The notes below the pieces were generated by a model, which made no database searches, had not been told where the DNA came from, and saw only the letters and a program-made list of their open reading frames with translations. Positions 24,401 through 34,900 of a DNA stretch of 64,000 nt are shown in pieces; positions within the stretch are counted from its first letter, which is position 1; each line of letters opens with the position of its first letter. The DNA lies in NCBI GenBank assembly GCA_963978905.1, contig OZ022256.1, positions 4,509,501 to 4,573,500 on the forward strand, given 5' to 3'. Both the position numbers and the translations under genes were made by a program. This DNA is from Trichostrongylus colubriformis (Eukaryota; Nematoda; Chromadorea; Rhabditida; Trichostrongylidae).

Positions 24401-26900
24401 TGAGCATTTACTTTCTACAGAATGGTGATAGATATCAACCGATATCGAAGAAGTCCATATCGCACAGTTTCACATTGTAATAAGCGCAGTACTGAGCGCT
24501 AGCCCAACTGGCATCGTTACAAATACCTACCACTACTTGTTCGAAACATCCCGTTGCTACTGATATCGGAGCTCAAAGTATAATCACTTGCTGAGTACAC
24601 AGTGCTGAAGCTTATAAGAAACGATAATCCAGCCATTTACTACTGCATATTGCAGCTAAAGAAGTTCGGATGTGCACACTCATGTCGAATTTTCTCGCAG
24701 CCGCGCGCGGCGAGCGGCGTCGCAAATTTCTTCGCGTGTGATTGCGTACATTGCAACAATCCCTTTATCACGCCCAAATTGATTATTTGATTGTTATCAT
24801 GTAATGCTATCGTTTCCTATGCTTTTTATGTTCACTACTTTGTCTTTTAGGGCACAAAAGTTGTTTTTAGATAATGATGAGATAAACAACTATTTCTTGA
24901 GAGACCCCGTGGTATCAGACCCTTGGATCCTGAGCGGAACTCCAACCGACCGCGGCAAGTTCTGCTGACGGCGCCGCGAGTGCGAGGTCGCAAAGCGATA
25001 TTTCAACATGAGTGTACACACCCAAGAAGTTCACCACTTCCAAGAGATCCAGGTGATTCAGCAGTCGATATCTTTTGTCACAATGATATCGCTGATCAAT
25101 GTTCAGGCATGAAATGGGTACATTCACTAATCAGTTAAGAGTTTGGCTGAAGTGGTCACTATTGAGAGTTGGAATAGTTTATGGATCGATAGCCTAGATT
25201 CATCTGCATCAACTGGTAGCAATTTGTTCATTTGCTGAGTATCTATTCCCTACGTATTGGTGGTAGATCCATATCCCAGTTACTCATGCTTATTGTTTTT
25301 GTAAACATGACCCAATATTTAGAATTGCACATATTTTAGCGGTCGATGCTCGGTACTACACGTGGTACCGCATGAGAAAATGAATCATTCGCTTTGCTCT
25401 TACAAATTAAGATTGTGTTTTGATCGTCCATGCAGATCGCAGTATCAGAAGAAGCGCACCATTATTTGGAACGCAAGGCAATTTAGCGGTCAATACATCG
25501 GCAACCATATCAGAATAGACAAAATATGGTCTTCGAATGGCACTAAGCATCACACACTTTCACTATAGCGGTCGCATTGTAGTATGTAGTATGTAGTAAG
25601 CAGTGTACCGGATTTCATCCAATCCACTTTCTTACGGCCCTTATCATCCCCTGTAAGACGTTGTCAGTTCCAAGAAGTCACTCAAGGTTCTCGTACCCTG
25701 CAATACCTGTGAGTGTGAACATTCCACTGGAAGCCAGAAGAGCGGAACGGATTTGGTGACAGCCTTTTGATGCTCCTTGTCGAACATCATCAACCGTTAT
25801 CGCTTTGAATCACCCACCATTAATGTCCCGGTCTCACACCCTCAGTTCACCTATGGGTGTCTGCGCTCTAGGATCAACCCAAAAGGCGAAGCGAGTGTGA
25901 TGACATTCGCCTTGTGAGGCTCCTTATGAGCACTTATCAGCTGCTATCACTTTCGGCCCACCACCGCTGGGGTGTCCTTACCACCACCTATATCACTTGT
26001 AAAATTCAGGGTCCCCGCCTTGCTGCGACTTATAAATTTCCGATCAAACACACACCTAACAGACACACTTAGCCGACTATACATAGTAGGATAGCAGGAT
26101 CAGTGCTATCGCAATGAGGGGTGGGAGGCATCCTACACGGGCATTATTTCTAACTGAACCTGTGAAGGGAAAGAAGCCACTCTCTCCTCCACTGAAACTT
26201 AGGTGAAAATATAATATACTCAAAAAATGTACGCCTGAGTGTGCAGTTTGACCCCTCAAGGATCGCTCAAAGACGCTTGGATGTGCGCCTTCTTTTATAG
26301 GATGCCTCCTTCTCTCCCTCCCCTAACCCCTTTCGAATCCATAAAATACATAAATACTGAATACTGTATGATCCTGCAAAGCTAATAAAAGCATTCACGT
26401 GAAACCGTGTTACAACCCATCACTATTCAAGTTACCCGGGTGGGGGGAAATCCGCCAAAAAATCGCGTGGACGCCCGCGGCGAGCGGCTAGCCTGGTGCG
26501 AGTGCCAGGGCAGGGCATGGCAGCCTTCAAGCGAGACAGTGTGGCAAAGGTGGAGGAGGCAGGGTGGCGTGGCTGGAGGAGGCAGTGTGGCATGGCTGGA
26601 GTGCAGAGGTGACGCAGCCACGCTCTGCCGGGCTCCCAAGAGCGAAATCGATTCGCAAGTCGTACTGGTGGCGCCGCGAGTGCGACGCCGCTGACGCGAT
26701 TTTTTGGCGGATTTCCCCCCACCCAAGTTACCCCCCTCCCCCCCCCCCCCCCATCATCAGGATAGCATTATGGAGAGAATTTTGGAATGAACATTCATAC
26801 AACTCACCTCTGCTCCTCTGATTTTGTCAGTACCAAGTCCGAGTAATGGAATGTCGTATCCAGTGTTCAGCTTTGCTGTACCTCCTATCACGGAATTCAT
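21458..26900 (-). CDS. Aldo-keto reductase, gene A of a tandem trio
   Basis: NAD(P)H-dependent carbonyl reductase of the AKR superfamily, presumably cytosolic. The nine minus-strand exons are 26900-26808, 24126-24028, 23555-23425, 23373-23261, 23076-23000, 22077-21985, 21911-21822, 21768-21682 and 21556-21458. They total 882 bp, or 293 residues. The (beta/alpha)8 landmarks are present: GLGTD, FDTASHYANE (catalytic Asp and Tyr), TTKF (Lys), LIHYP (His), EGKVRSAGVSNYE, NQIEIHPHF and the C-terminal RCYGWRV. The ATG is one base after a TGTGCAG acceptor. Oddly, the usual IPKSx4RI loop that holds the NADPH 2'-phosphate reads IPRSRSETNL, losing the Arg. Introns carry family-A MITE 23099-23234, the element 22244-22655, the minisatellite segment 25144-26098 and element 26429-26732. 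Confidence 0.92.
22244..22655. repeat. Inverted-repeat element, family G copy 1 (intron of AKR A)
   Basis: The left end AAAGGCACCAGTAGGGGTGA is mirrored by TCACCCCTTCTGGTGTCTTT near the right end. A second copy is at 28402-28803 with the same interior landmarks, GAAAAAACGCGGCTTGAGGT versus GAAAAAGCACGGCTCGGGGT. It occupies the intron between exons 5 and 6. Confidence 0.7.
23099..23235. repeat. Family-A MITE in intron 4 of AKR A
   Basis: It starts AGGGCCGCGTTTTTACCTTG and ends CGGCACAAAGTATTAACGCG. It lies between exon 4 (ending 23261) and exon 5 (starting 23076). Confidence 0.7.
23690..23905. repeat. Family-A MITE fragments
   Basis: Two right-end motifs, AGAGTATGAAGGCGGTCT at about 23770 and GCAGAGTATGGAGGCGACC at about 23865, lie in intron 2 of AKR A without clear left arms. 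Confidence 0.45.
24840..25010. repeat. Dispersed repeat F, copy 2
   Basis: Similar to 2477-2690. It shares TTGTCTTTTAGGGCACAAAA, the GATGAGATAAAC motif, CTGAGCGGAACTCCAACCGA and CCGCGAGTGCGAGGTCGCAA. It lies in intron 1 of AKR A. Confidence 0.6.
25144..26098. repeat. Minisatellite-bearing repeat segment (smaller copy)
   Basis: The left part matches 19131-19600 (for example GATAGATCCATA versus GGTAGATCCATA). It then carries about three diverged units with GAATCACCCACCATTAATGT and ends AGTAGGATAGCAG, like the larger copy's AGTAGGATAGTAG. It lies in intron 1 of AKR A. Confidence 0.7.
26429..26732. repeat. Modular inverted-repeat element 1 (intron of AKR A)
   Basis: The terminal arms are CGGGTGGGGGGAAATCCGCC and its mirror GGCGGATTTCCCCCCACCC. 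The interior, with GGCAGGGCATGGCAGCCTTC and CAAGTCGTACTGGTGGCGCC, is nearly the same as the interior of 27528-27766, although the arms are unrelated. Confidence 0.8.
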
Positions 26901-27527
26901 ACTGCACAGGGATCAACCCTTAGTTGACGCTGTGTTATGCTTTCCCTAATGCCTAAAAAGGGGAAGCGTCAGAATGTGGCTATAATGAAGAGCTGTTAGC
27001 TCACCAGTAGCAGCAGAACCCAAAATAAAAACTGAATATTTTCCCTGATCGCGCAATGAGCAGCTCAAAAACATTTGACGATATCAGTTTCGGTCGATGC
27101 GATGTTACAGGGGTTATTTCAACACTCGAGCTCTTCACAACTCAGTCCTATCACGGCAAACTATGGGGTGCGTACCGTTACTCCTAAGAATCGCGCGACC
27201 GCCCGCGACGAGTGGGAGTTGTCTGAACAGCAACAACAACAACATAGGGAACTTCCGAAGCTTCTAACCTGCAATCTTTGAAGAGCCATCACAGTACCAG
27301 TTAAAGGCGTCCTGAGCGGAATCCCGACGACTGCGGAAAGGAGTGCTAACGCTGCGAGTAAGACGCCGCAACGCGATTTTTAGACGCAACGCTACACCCT
27401 AGGCAGTGCAGTGTCCAGAGTGCGCAATTAACGCGATAAGGCGTTCAAGAGTTATGTATCGATCAAGCGATCAATCAAATATCCAATATGTGTCTTTTCT
27501 TTTCCGCCTGATTGCCTGATCGACACG

Positions 27528-27766
27528 GGTGTGCGCAGATATGACAGCGAATCGCGCGGCCGCGCGCGACGAGCGGCGCGGCGGGTGCGAGTGCCAGTGG
27601 CAGGGCATGGCAGCCTTCGAGCGAGGCAGTGTGGCATGGGTGGAAGCGCAGAAGTGACGCAGCCACGCTCTGCCGGGCTACCAAGAGCGATCGATTCGCA
27701 AGTCGTACTGGTGGCGCCGCGAGTGAAACGCAGCGAAACGATTCACTGTCATATCTGCACACACCC
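27528..27766. repeat. Modular inverted-repeat element 2
   Basis: The arms are TGTGCGCAGATATGACAGCG and the near mirror CACTGTCATATCTGCACACA. The core matches element 26429-26732. It lies between AKR genes A and B. Confidence 0.8.
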
Positions 27767-28401
27767 GATGGACACTTATGTTTTTCTCACTGCCTAGTCC
27801 CTAATCGCCTGAATCGCGACTATGAACGAGACCTAAGCGTACGCGGGTTCACCATCTGTAGAGCGGAAGCAAGAAGATACATATCGGCTAAGCAATTCAG
27901 ACGAATGCGCGATATAGGCGTATCATTCCCATGATCGATAAGTATTTTATCCTTTCCTTCTGAGTCGCGCGATTTGTGCGATCCCTGTATAGCGAACCCT
28001 GAACGATAGCTAGCCGTTCCTTGTTTTCACTTCCCTGCAGCCATCAACCTTTTGATGTGCAATGTGAAGGGAAGATATTTCTCTGCGTAGAGGAAAGGAG
28101 CTCCGAAATTGGTGGACAATTCCCAGCGCACCGCTAGGCCGTTTTCTTGCAAATAAGAGAATTGTTTGACTGTTTGACAAATCTCCAAGTTCCCCTCAAC
28201 AGGCTCACGTGGAAATGGCCAAGCTATTGTCCTCCTAACCCCATATATCACCCCTTTTTGAGTCTATATTACCACGCCAACTGTGCCTGCCAAACACCTC
28301 TTTGCTTGCAGGACCTGTCCATGAGGTTCTTTGAGTTCGCCTGACCTCTACAGATTCCGCGACCTGCTGCATTACCCTTCAAGCTCCCTTACCAACACAT
28401 T

Positions 28402-28803
28402 GAAGGCACCGGAAAGGGTAAGGGGAGAGGAAAGACTGTGGATACATATTCTCTAAAAACAAACCTTCGACATCAAAAGAGGAGACGTGTGGCGAGTCGT
28501 GAATTGAAAAAGCACGGCTCGGGGTCTTGTCACGATCCCGCAGGACGGCGTGTCATTCTGCAGTTCACAACTGGGCAAGTTGTTGGTGAAGGCGGGACAA
28601 GATTTGCAGCAGGCTGATTTTCCTCTCGCCAGTCTGCTATCTGCTATCAGCCAGTGACGCAGAGGTACACGAAAGAGAGGAGTTTTCGGGCTCCTATTTC
28701 TCGAGTTTTTTTACCATTACTCAGTTCTTGCTCTACTGCTACACTGCTAAGCACCCCTGTTTTCATATTAACAGACTGCACAATTTACCCTTTCCGATGT
28801 CAT
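28402..28803. repeat. Inverted-repeat element, family G copy 2
   Basis: The left end AAGGCACCGGAAAGGGTAAG is mirrored by TTTACCCTTTCCGATGTCAT. It is the same family as 22244-22655 and lies just downstream of AKR gene B. Confidence 0.7.
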
Positions 28804-28930
28804 CTACACAGTTTGCATGCTATCCGTAGTTAAATATATTTTGAGTTCATTTTTTTCACAGACAGAAAAGTAACTTTCTCGAATTGGATTTACTTGAACC
28901 ATTTCTCATGAGATAACGAAGTATGACATT

Positions 28931-31900
28931 TCAAACAACAAGCCATCCTTCACAAGGAACATAATTTTTGTTTCTGTTCAAATCTCGGAGACGTTGCACT
29001 TCATCCTCATCGAAATGGACCTCCGATGCCTGTGAAGCAAAAATCAATTATAATAATTTGGGTCATTACAAAGGTTAAAAGAATAATGGTTCGGCGCTAA
29101 TAATGGCATGTGAGTGCGACTTGGCCCATACAGTGACTTGCAATGCCAGTCGATGAACAAGGTAGTGCTTCTACTTTCCCAAGCGAGTCTGGAGCCAGTT
29201 CATCTACCTCGACGGATACAAGGCTTTGTTGGCCTTGGCGGAGTTGATGCGGGGTTTGAACCACGCGCCGCGCGAATGTGACTACGAATGGGACTGTCAA
29301 GAAAATGTGAAGACAAGGCAACTCTATAAAAATGTTGCAAGCGCAAAAAAAACTTTTTCGTTGGGCAGTGATACTCAGGCGTCTTTGGCCGCGTTCATAC
29401 TTTGCGGTGGCAGTGTGTGGTTGCGTTCACAGGCAGCGAGGCACAGGGGCACGCTGGAGGTGCAGAGACGACGCAGGCAACGAGACAGGGTTGCATGGGC
29501 GGAGACGCAGAGACATGCAAACACGCCCTGCCGCCGGCACCGCAAAGTATGAAAGCGGCCTTGCCAGCGTTACAGAAGCGCTTCATGCAACGAATTAGTC
29601 ACCTTCAAATTCTCCGAGATTCTATGAGGTTGCAATGATTTCGGAATGATTCCAACGCCTTGATTGATTGCCCATGACAGCAGCACGATCTGGAAAAACA
29701 GAGAAGAAGCTTAGAAACACAGCTAGAATCGTGTAGGCTTAGAAGGCACAAAATCTGACACAAAGATACACCTGTGGAGTGATTTTGTATTTAGTTGCTA
29801 AGTCGATCACTGTTGGATGTTCGAGTAAGTCAGGGTTATGACCAGCCAAAGATGAGTATGCCTTTAATACCGTTTTTATAGGCAACAAGTAGGTAATAGT
29901 ATCAGAGAGGGCAGCACTATCAGAAGAAAAACAAGGAACAAATAACCTGACCTGGAAGAAGATTTTCTTATTTCTACAGTAATCCATAAGATCCTCGCGA
30001 ATGAAATGGGGATGGAATTCAACTTGATTCATACATGGCAAATCCTGAATAACTAAGAATACCGAGAAAGATCTTATCCTACAAGGGGCAGAGATTGACT
30101 CGATGGGGAAAAGATGCTCGGGAATTGTACAAAGCCAGGAAATCTCTTGCGCGAAAACCACCCACCAGGTGGTATAAACTTATTCTAGGAAGAGGCGGCC
30201 CTTTAGAAATCAGGTGTACTGTAAGAGTGAGCCTACCACCCATGCTAATGGTTCTGAAGCTCTTACTGACTATGGTGCATGGCGCACTTCGTAAGAATTG
30301 GTTCTGGGTCGAGCCCAGTGAAGAAATGAATGAGGCTCCTTCTCGGTCATCTGGGACGAGACTTTCGAGACATTCTTCGGTCCCAAAATTGAAAATAGAA
30401 TTGTACCTGGCCATAGGACTCGATTTCCTCGATGTGCCGTACTTCGTAATTCGAAACGCCAACAGAGCGAATTTTTCCTTCCTCTGAAATGAATGATATC
30501 CTCGTGGATCCCGCATCGGAAAATCGCTCTCATAAGGTTATGCTTGGAGGAAATTACGACCAACTGAAGTGGAACTGTTCAGTATTCATCCAAATTTTCT
30601 TCGACTGGATTCCCATACAGAGAACTACGCAACCATTAGGCAGATCAAGCGGCCAATAGATTGGTCTGAAGAACTTATCAAGAAAACAGTTACCATTACA
30701 TTGAAAGATGGGTTCTACGTAACGTTTCAATTCAAAAAATGCCCAAATTTAGTATGGAGAGGATACCGCGCTCCACCTGATCGCCGCGTCGCTACCAAAT
30801 ACCGACGCGGCAATCGCAGTGGAACGCATTCATGGCTTCTAGTTGAATTGAGACTTTTCTACCCTTGTTTTTTCCATCCTTTATCCCTGCCGCATAACTT
30901 GCATGACTATTAAGCTCCCTCCTTTGTCATAAGAGGTCGAGCACATGGACCATGGCCCGTGGCGCTTTGATTCCGGAGTATATATATTGAATTTTGATAG
31001 GATCTTATTTCTTTCCTCTTGGAAGCATTTGTTTTTTTTTTGCTGAATTATTTGCTATTCGGTTAGGTTTCTATTTCACTTAATTTGTCAGGAGTTTGCC
31101 TCATTCCTTTTTTTTTTGACCGTCGGCTCTTAATTTCCTTGATGAATGATGAATCGCATTGGCTGGTTAGGAACCACTGAAAAGCGGAATCTGAAGAGGG
31201 GGGGGGGTTGTATTTTTTGAAAACTTTCTCGACGCCACGCTTGACCGTGCTAAGCATCCTTGTAACACTTTCGCGTGTCGCAAGCTGCAGCGAATTCAGC
31301 AGCCAACAAAAGTCAAAACATCAGAAATCGACTCACTTTTCAGATGCTCCAGAGCCAAATAGGTGATTTTCCTATGCAGCGTATTCTCAGAATCGCCTAG
31401 AGCAGCATCCTTCGTCTTTGGAAAATGTATAAGAACCAGATCAATGTAGCTGAAACACAATTTCATCAAATTTTAGGAGTAAGCGGTAGCTCAGTGAAAA
31501 CAGACCTCGTTCGTAGATTCCGCAGTGAGTTGTCGATCATACATAGCACATCATCGATCGACTTACGCGGGTATATTTTCGTTATTAAGAACACATCCGC
31601 CCTTTTGAGATTATGCAGAGGAAGGAACATCTAGAGGCAGATCAAGACACTCAATGAAATTCCATTTATCGATACATGAGAAGAAAAAGATGAATTACAG
31701 GGGTGCCAAAGAAGAATTCACTATTCTCCTCCTCTTAAAACTATGTTAGGCGAACTTCAGCGGATTCCGATGAGTGGTGTTTCCGTCTCCGAATTCAAGA
31801 ACACACATAGCTTTCACTGAACTCCGTAACAGCCTCATGCACGAGCAGGAACGGGAGTTTCTCACGAATAAGTATGAGTGTCACCTCAGCTCCGCATCCG

Positions 31901-34900
31901 AAATTTCGTCACCTTTTTTGCTAAGCTCTGTTCGTTAGTGGCCGCTTTCATACTGCGCACCGACGATAGTGGCCGCTTTCATACTTTGCGCACCGACGCC
32001 GTCACCGTCAAACTCACGCAACCTTTTGCCCGCCGCCGACGACGGCGTCCATAGATTATGTGCAGCGTTTGCAAAATTCTTGACCCAATCACACTAAATC
32101 ATGGCGATAGTGGCCGCTTCGTGTATTGACACAGCGCCAAGATCCGAAGCGGCCACTATCGCCATACTGTAGTGTGATTGGGTCAAGAATTTCGCAAACG
32201 CTGCACATTATCTACGGACGCCGTAGTCGGCAGCGGGCAAAGGGTTGCATGAGTTTGACGCCGTCACCGGTGGTGACGGTGTCAAATCGACGCAGGTGAC
32301 GGCGTCGGTTGAAAGCGGCCTTATCGGTATCTATGGGGATTCATATTGGATAATGTCCTTCAATATTCCGTTTACTCTGGTTTCTCATTGCCCTTCCTTT
32401 TCAAGAGCCACAACTTTCCAGTGCCATAAAATCCCTCCCCGCCCCCCATAAAGAATGATACTTCGGATCATAACAGCTTTGTCAGAGCAGCAAAAGCTCT
32501 GGAACATTCATGAACCGAAGGGTCAGTTTTAGGAAGTTCCCTTGCGAGTTGCTCTGCTGTCTCAAGCGGACCTTGATGCCGTAGGTGCTTTGAAGCCCGA
32601 CTGTGCTGACTGAAGGCTCCATATTCTTATGATGGTAGAAGCAGTTAGCCTTAGCATGTTCCTGCTTTGAAAGGAGTATTCTAAGAATTTTTTGCCATGA
32701 TACTCATATCTCTGTCGTGACCCACTGTTTCGTATTAGGTTGATTCATAATAAATCGGACAAATTGACCAATTTTAATCATTGTCGTACAACTTTTTTAC
32801 GACAACAGGGATTCACTTGAAATATACTCCATCTTTATCGATGACCTTCTGCCACGGTATAGGCAGATCATGGATGCTCTTGCTCCAGAAGGCCGGAAGC
32901 TGGAGCTCGAAGAAGTTGCCGAGTGCCGCCTTGACCTCGTCGCGAGTTTTGAAGTCTTGGCCGTCCAGGTGGCGTTGGCTGTGGGAGAAAAGGTGGAAAT
33001 CTGAAGGGGCCAGGTCTGGGGAGTACGGTTGGTATAGAAGCACGGTCCAACTGTACGACAGCAGCTCGGCCTTGGTCGATCTTGCGAAGTGCGGTCTGTG
33101 GAAGTAGACACGTTGTCGTGCTGGAAGTAGACATGTGACCGCCGCCGTAGCGAACTTTGGACATTGGCCTTCAATTCTCATAATTGACGAACGTAGACGT
33201 CGGCGGATACTGTGGTACCTTCATCGAGCAGCTCCCAGTACTCTGCGCCGTGTACGCTCCACCAACCGCGGTTTTCGTCTTCGATGGAATAGTCGCCTGA
33301 CGCAAACTTCGAATGCTACAACTACAGTGTACTTCTGCCGGGGGCATGCTCCTTGTGAACTTCTATCAGACGTCTGCCGATATCCGCGGGTTCCTGGCCA
33401 GATAGCGATATAAATAGTATGACGTTGCGGATGTGGTCTCTGGACCGCTCGAAATCGTGCGGCATTGTGGCGGAATGAATTCACTTTGGAGTGATTATTT
33501 TGCGGTACTTTGAAGAGCTTTTCATACTCATTCCAACGGTACCTCGCGCGTCCATTTTCGTTAATTCGTTACTGAGTTATGATCTCTTAAAATCATCACT
33601 ACCATTTGTCCGATTTATTATGAATCAACCTAATATAATTAGCCGACGTGAGCCGTGAGCAAAGCGACGCTTTTTTGGCACCCTCCCCCTAATTGAGCAG
33701 ACTGTTTAAAGGAATCGTCCACGTAAAAATGAGTTCCTTTGTTACCCAAGTATTAATGTTGTATTTGCCTAATGACGGCCGCATGCTAAGTTTCACGCAG
33801 AAAGTGAGAATTCGGCTCAGACGCAGCTTCCTGAATTCTCCGCCGGATGAAGGGGCCTCCGGGTAAAAGCCCCGTCCCGTCATCCGCCACTGTTGAGAAC
33901 GGAAAGTGGGACGGTTTACGTAACTCCTGTGCTTACAATGTATCTCCGACAGCGGCGGATGAGGGGTGAGCCCTTGCTCGAAGGCCCCGCCCACCCGGCT
34001 GAGAAATTATGGAGCTGTATCTAAGCCACATTCTCTGCGGCCCTTACTAGGCAGATACAAAGTAAATATTGAGTTGTTCCAAAAGTCTTGTAGTGTTTTT
34101 CCAAAAAAATCAGTAACTCTTGTTCCCTTCGAGGCAGGTCCAGGCGGTTCAGGAATATAGTAGAACGTTTCCTAAGCTTTCTAGGGAAATATATATATTG
34201 ACCCACGTGATCCCGTGGAGAGAGCTACAGTGCCCGTTGTCGATACCCACCCAACTCGCGGTGTCATCTTTTATGAGCGGTCTTGCGGCACCAAAACGAC
34301 GGAAGCTTGCCACTCCATCAGCGCTGCATTGGGCAAGGGATGTGTGAGCTATGAGACCGTGCGCCGCTCGCTCGTCAGCTTCAGTAACGGCGAGATCGAC
34401 ATGGAAGACAAGCCAGGCTCAGGACTGTGCTACTTCTGGAACGCGTAAGGAAAGCTTTTCCACGAGGTGCTGGTACAAGGCGAGACAGTCACCGCTGCCG
34501 TATGCACCCACCAGCTCCAGCAGCTCGCCATCGCTTTTCAAGAAAAGTGCCGGAAAAGGTCCGCGGTCACCCTTCTTCATGACGACGCCCGCTCCCATTT
34601 CGCTCCCATTTCGCGAAAAGTACCCAGGCCAAGTTTTAGGAGCTCGGCTGGGATGTGCTGCTCCGCCCATCGTCTCTCCAGACATTGTCCCTTCTGGCTA
34701 TCACCTTACCCATCCTCTCGAATCCTTCCTGGCCAAGAGAAAATTCGTTGATTATGACTTGCTTGCGAAGGCGATCGCTGACTTCTTCGACTCTCAGAAC
34801 CCAGAGTTTTGGGAGAAGGGAATCAACGATTTTTCTATAAAGTGGCAGAGGGTTGCCGATAACAATGGTCAATACATTGTTGCCTAATTGTTATTTGTTG

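Noticed and set aside
26427..26726. Overlapping 95-99 codon frames on both strands
   Set aside because: They all fall inside the GC-rich inverted-repeat element 26429-26732, where stop codons are rare by composition.
29226..29598. Open frames of up to 108 codons around 29.2-29.6 kb
   Set aside because: They run through the SINE-like unit and the family-A MITE within intron 8 of AKR B.
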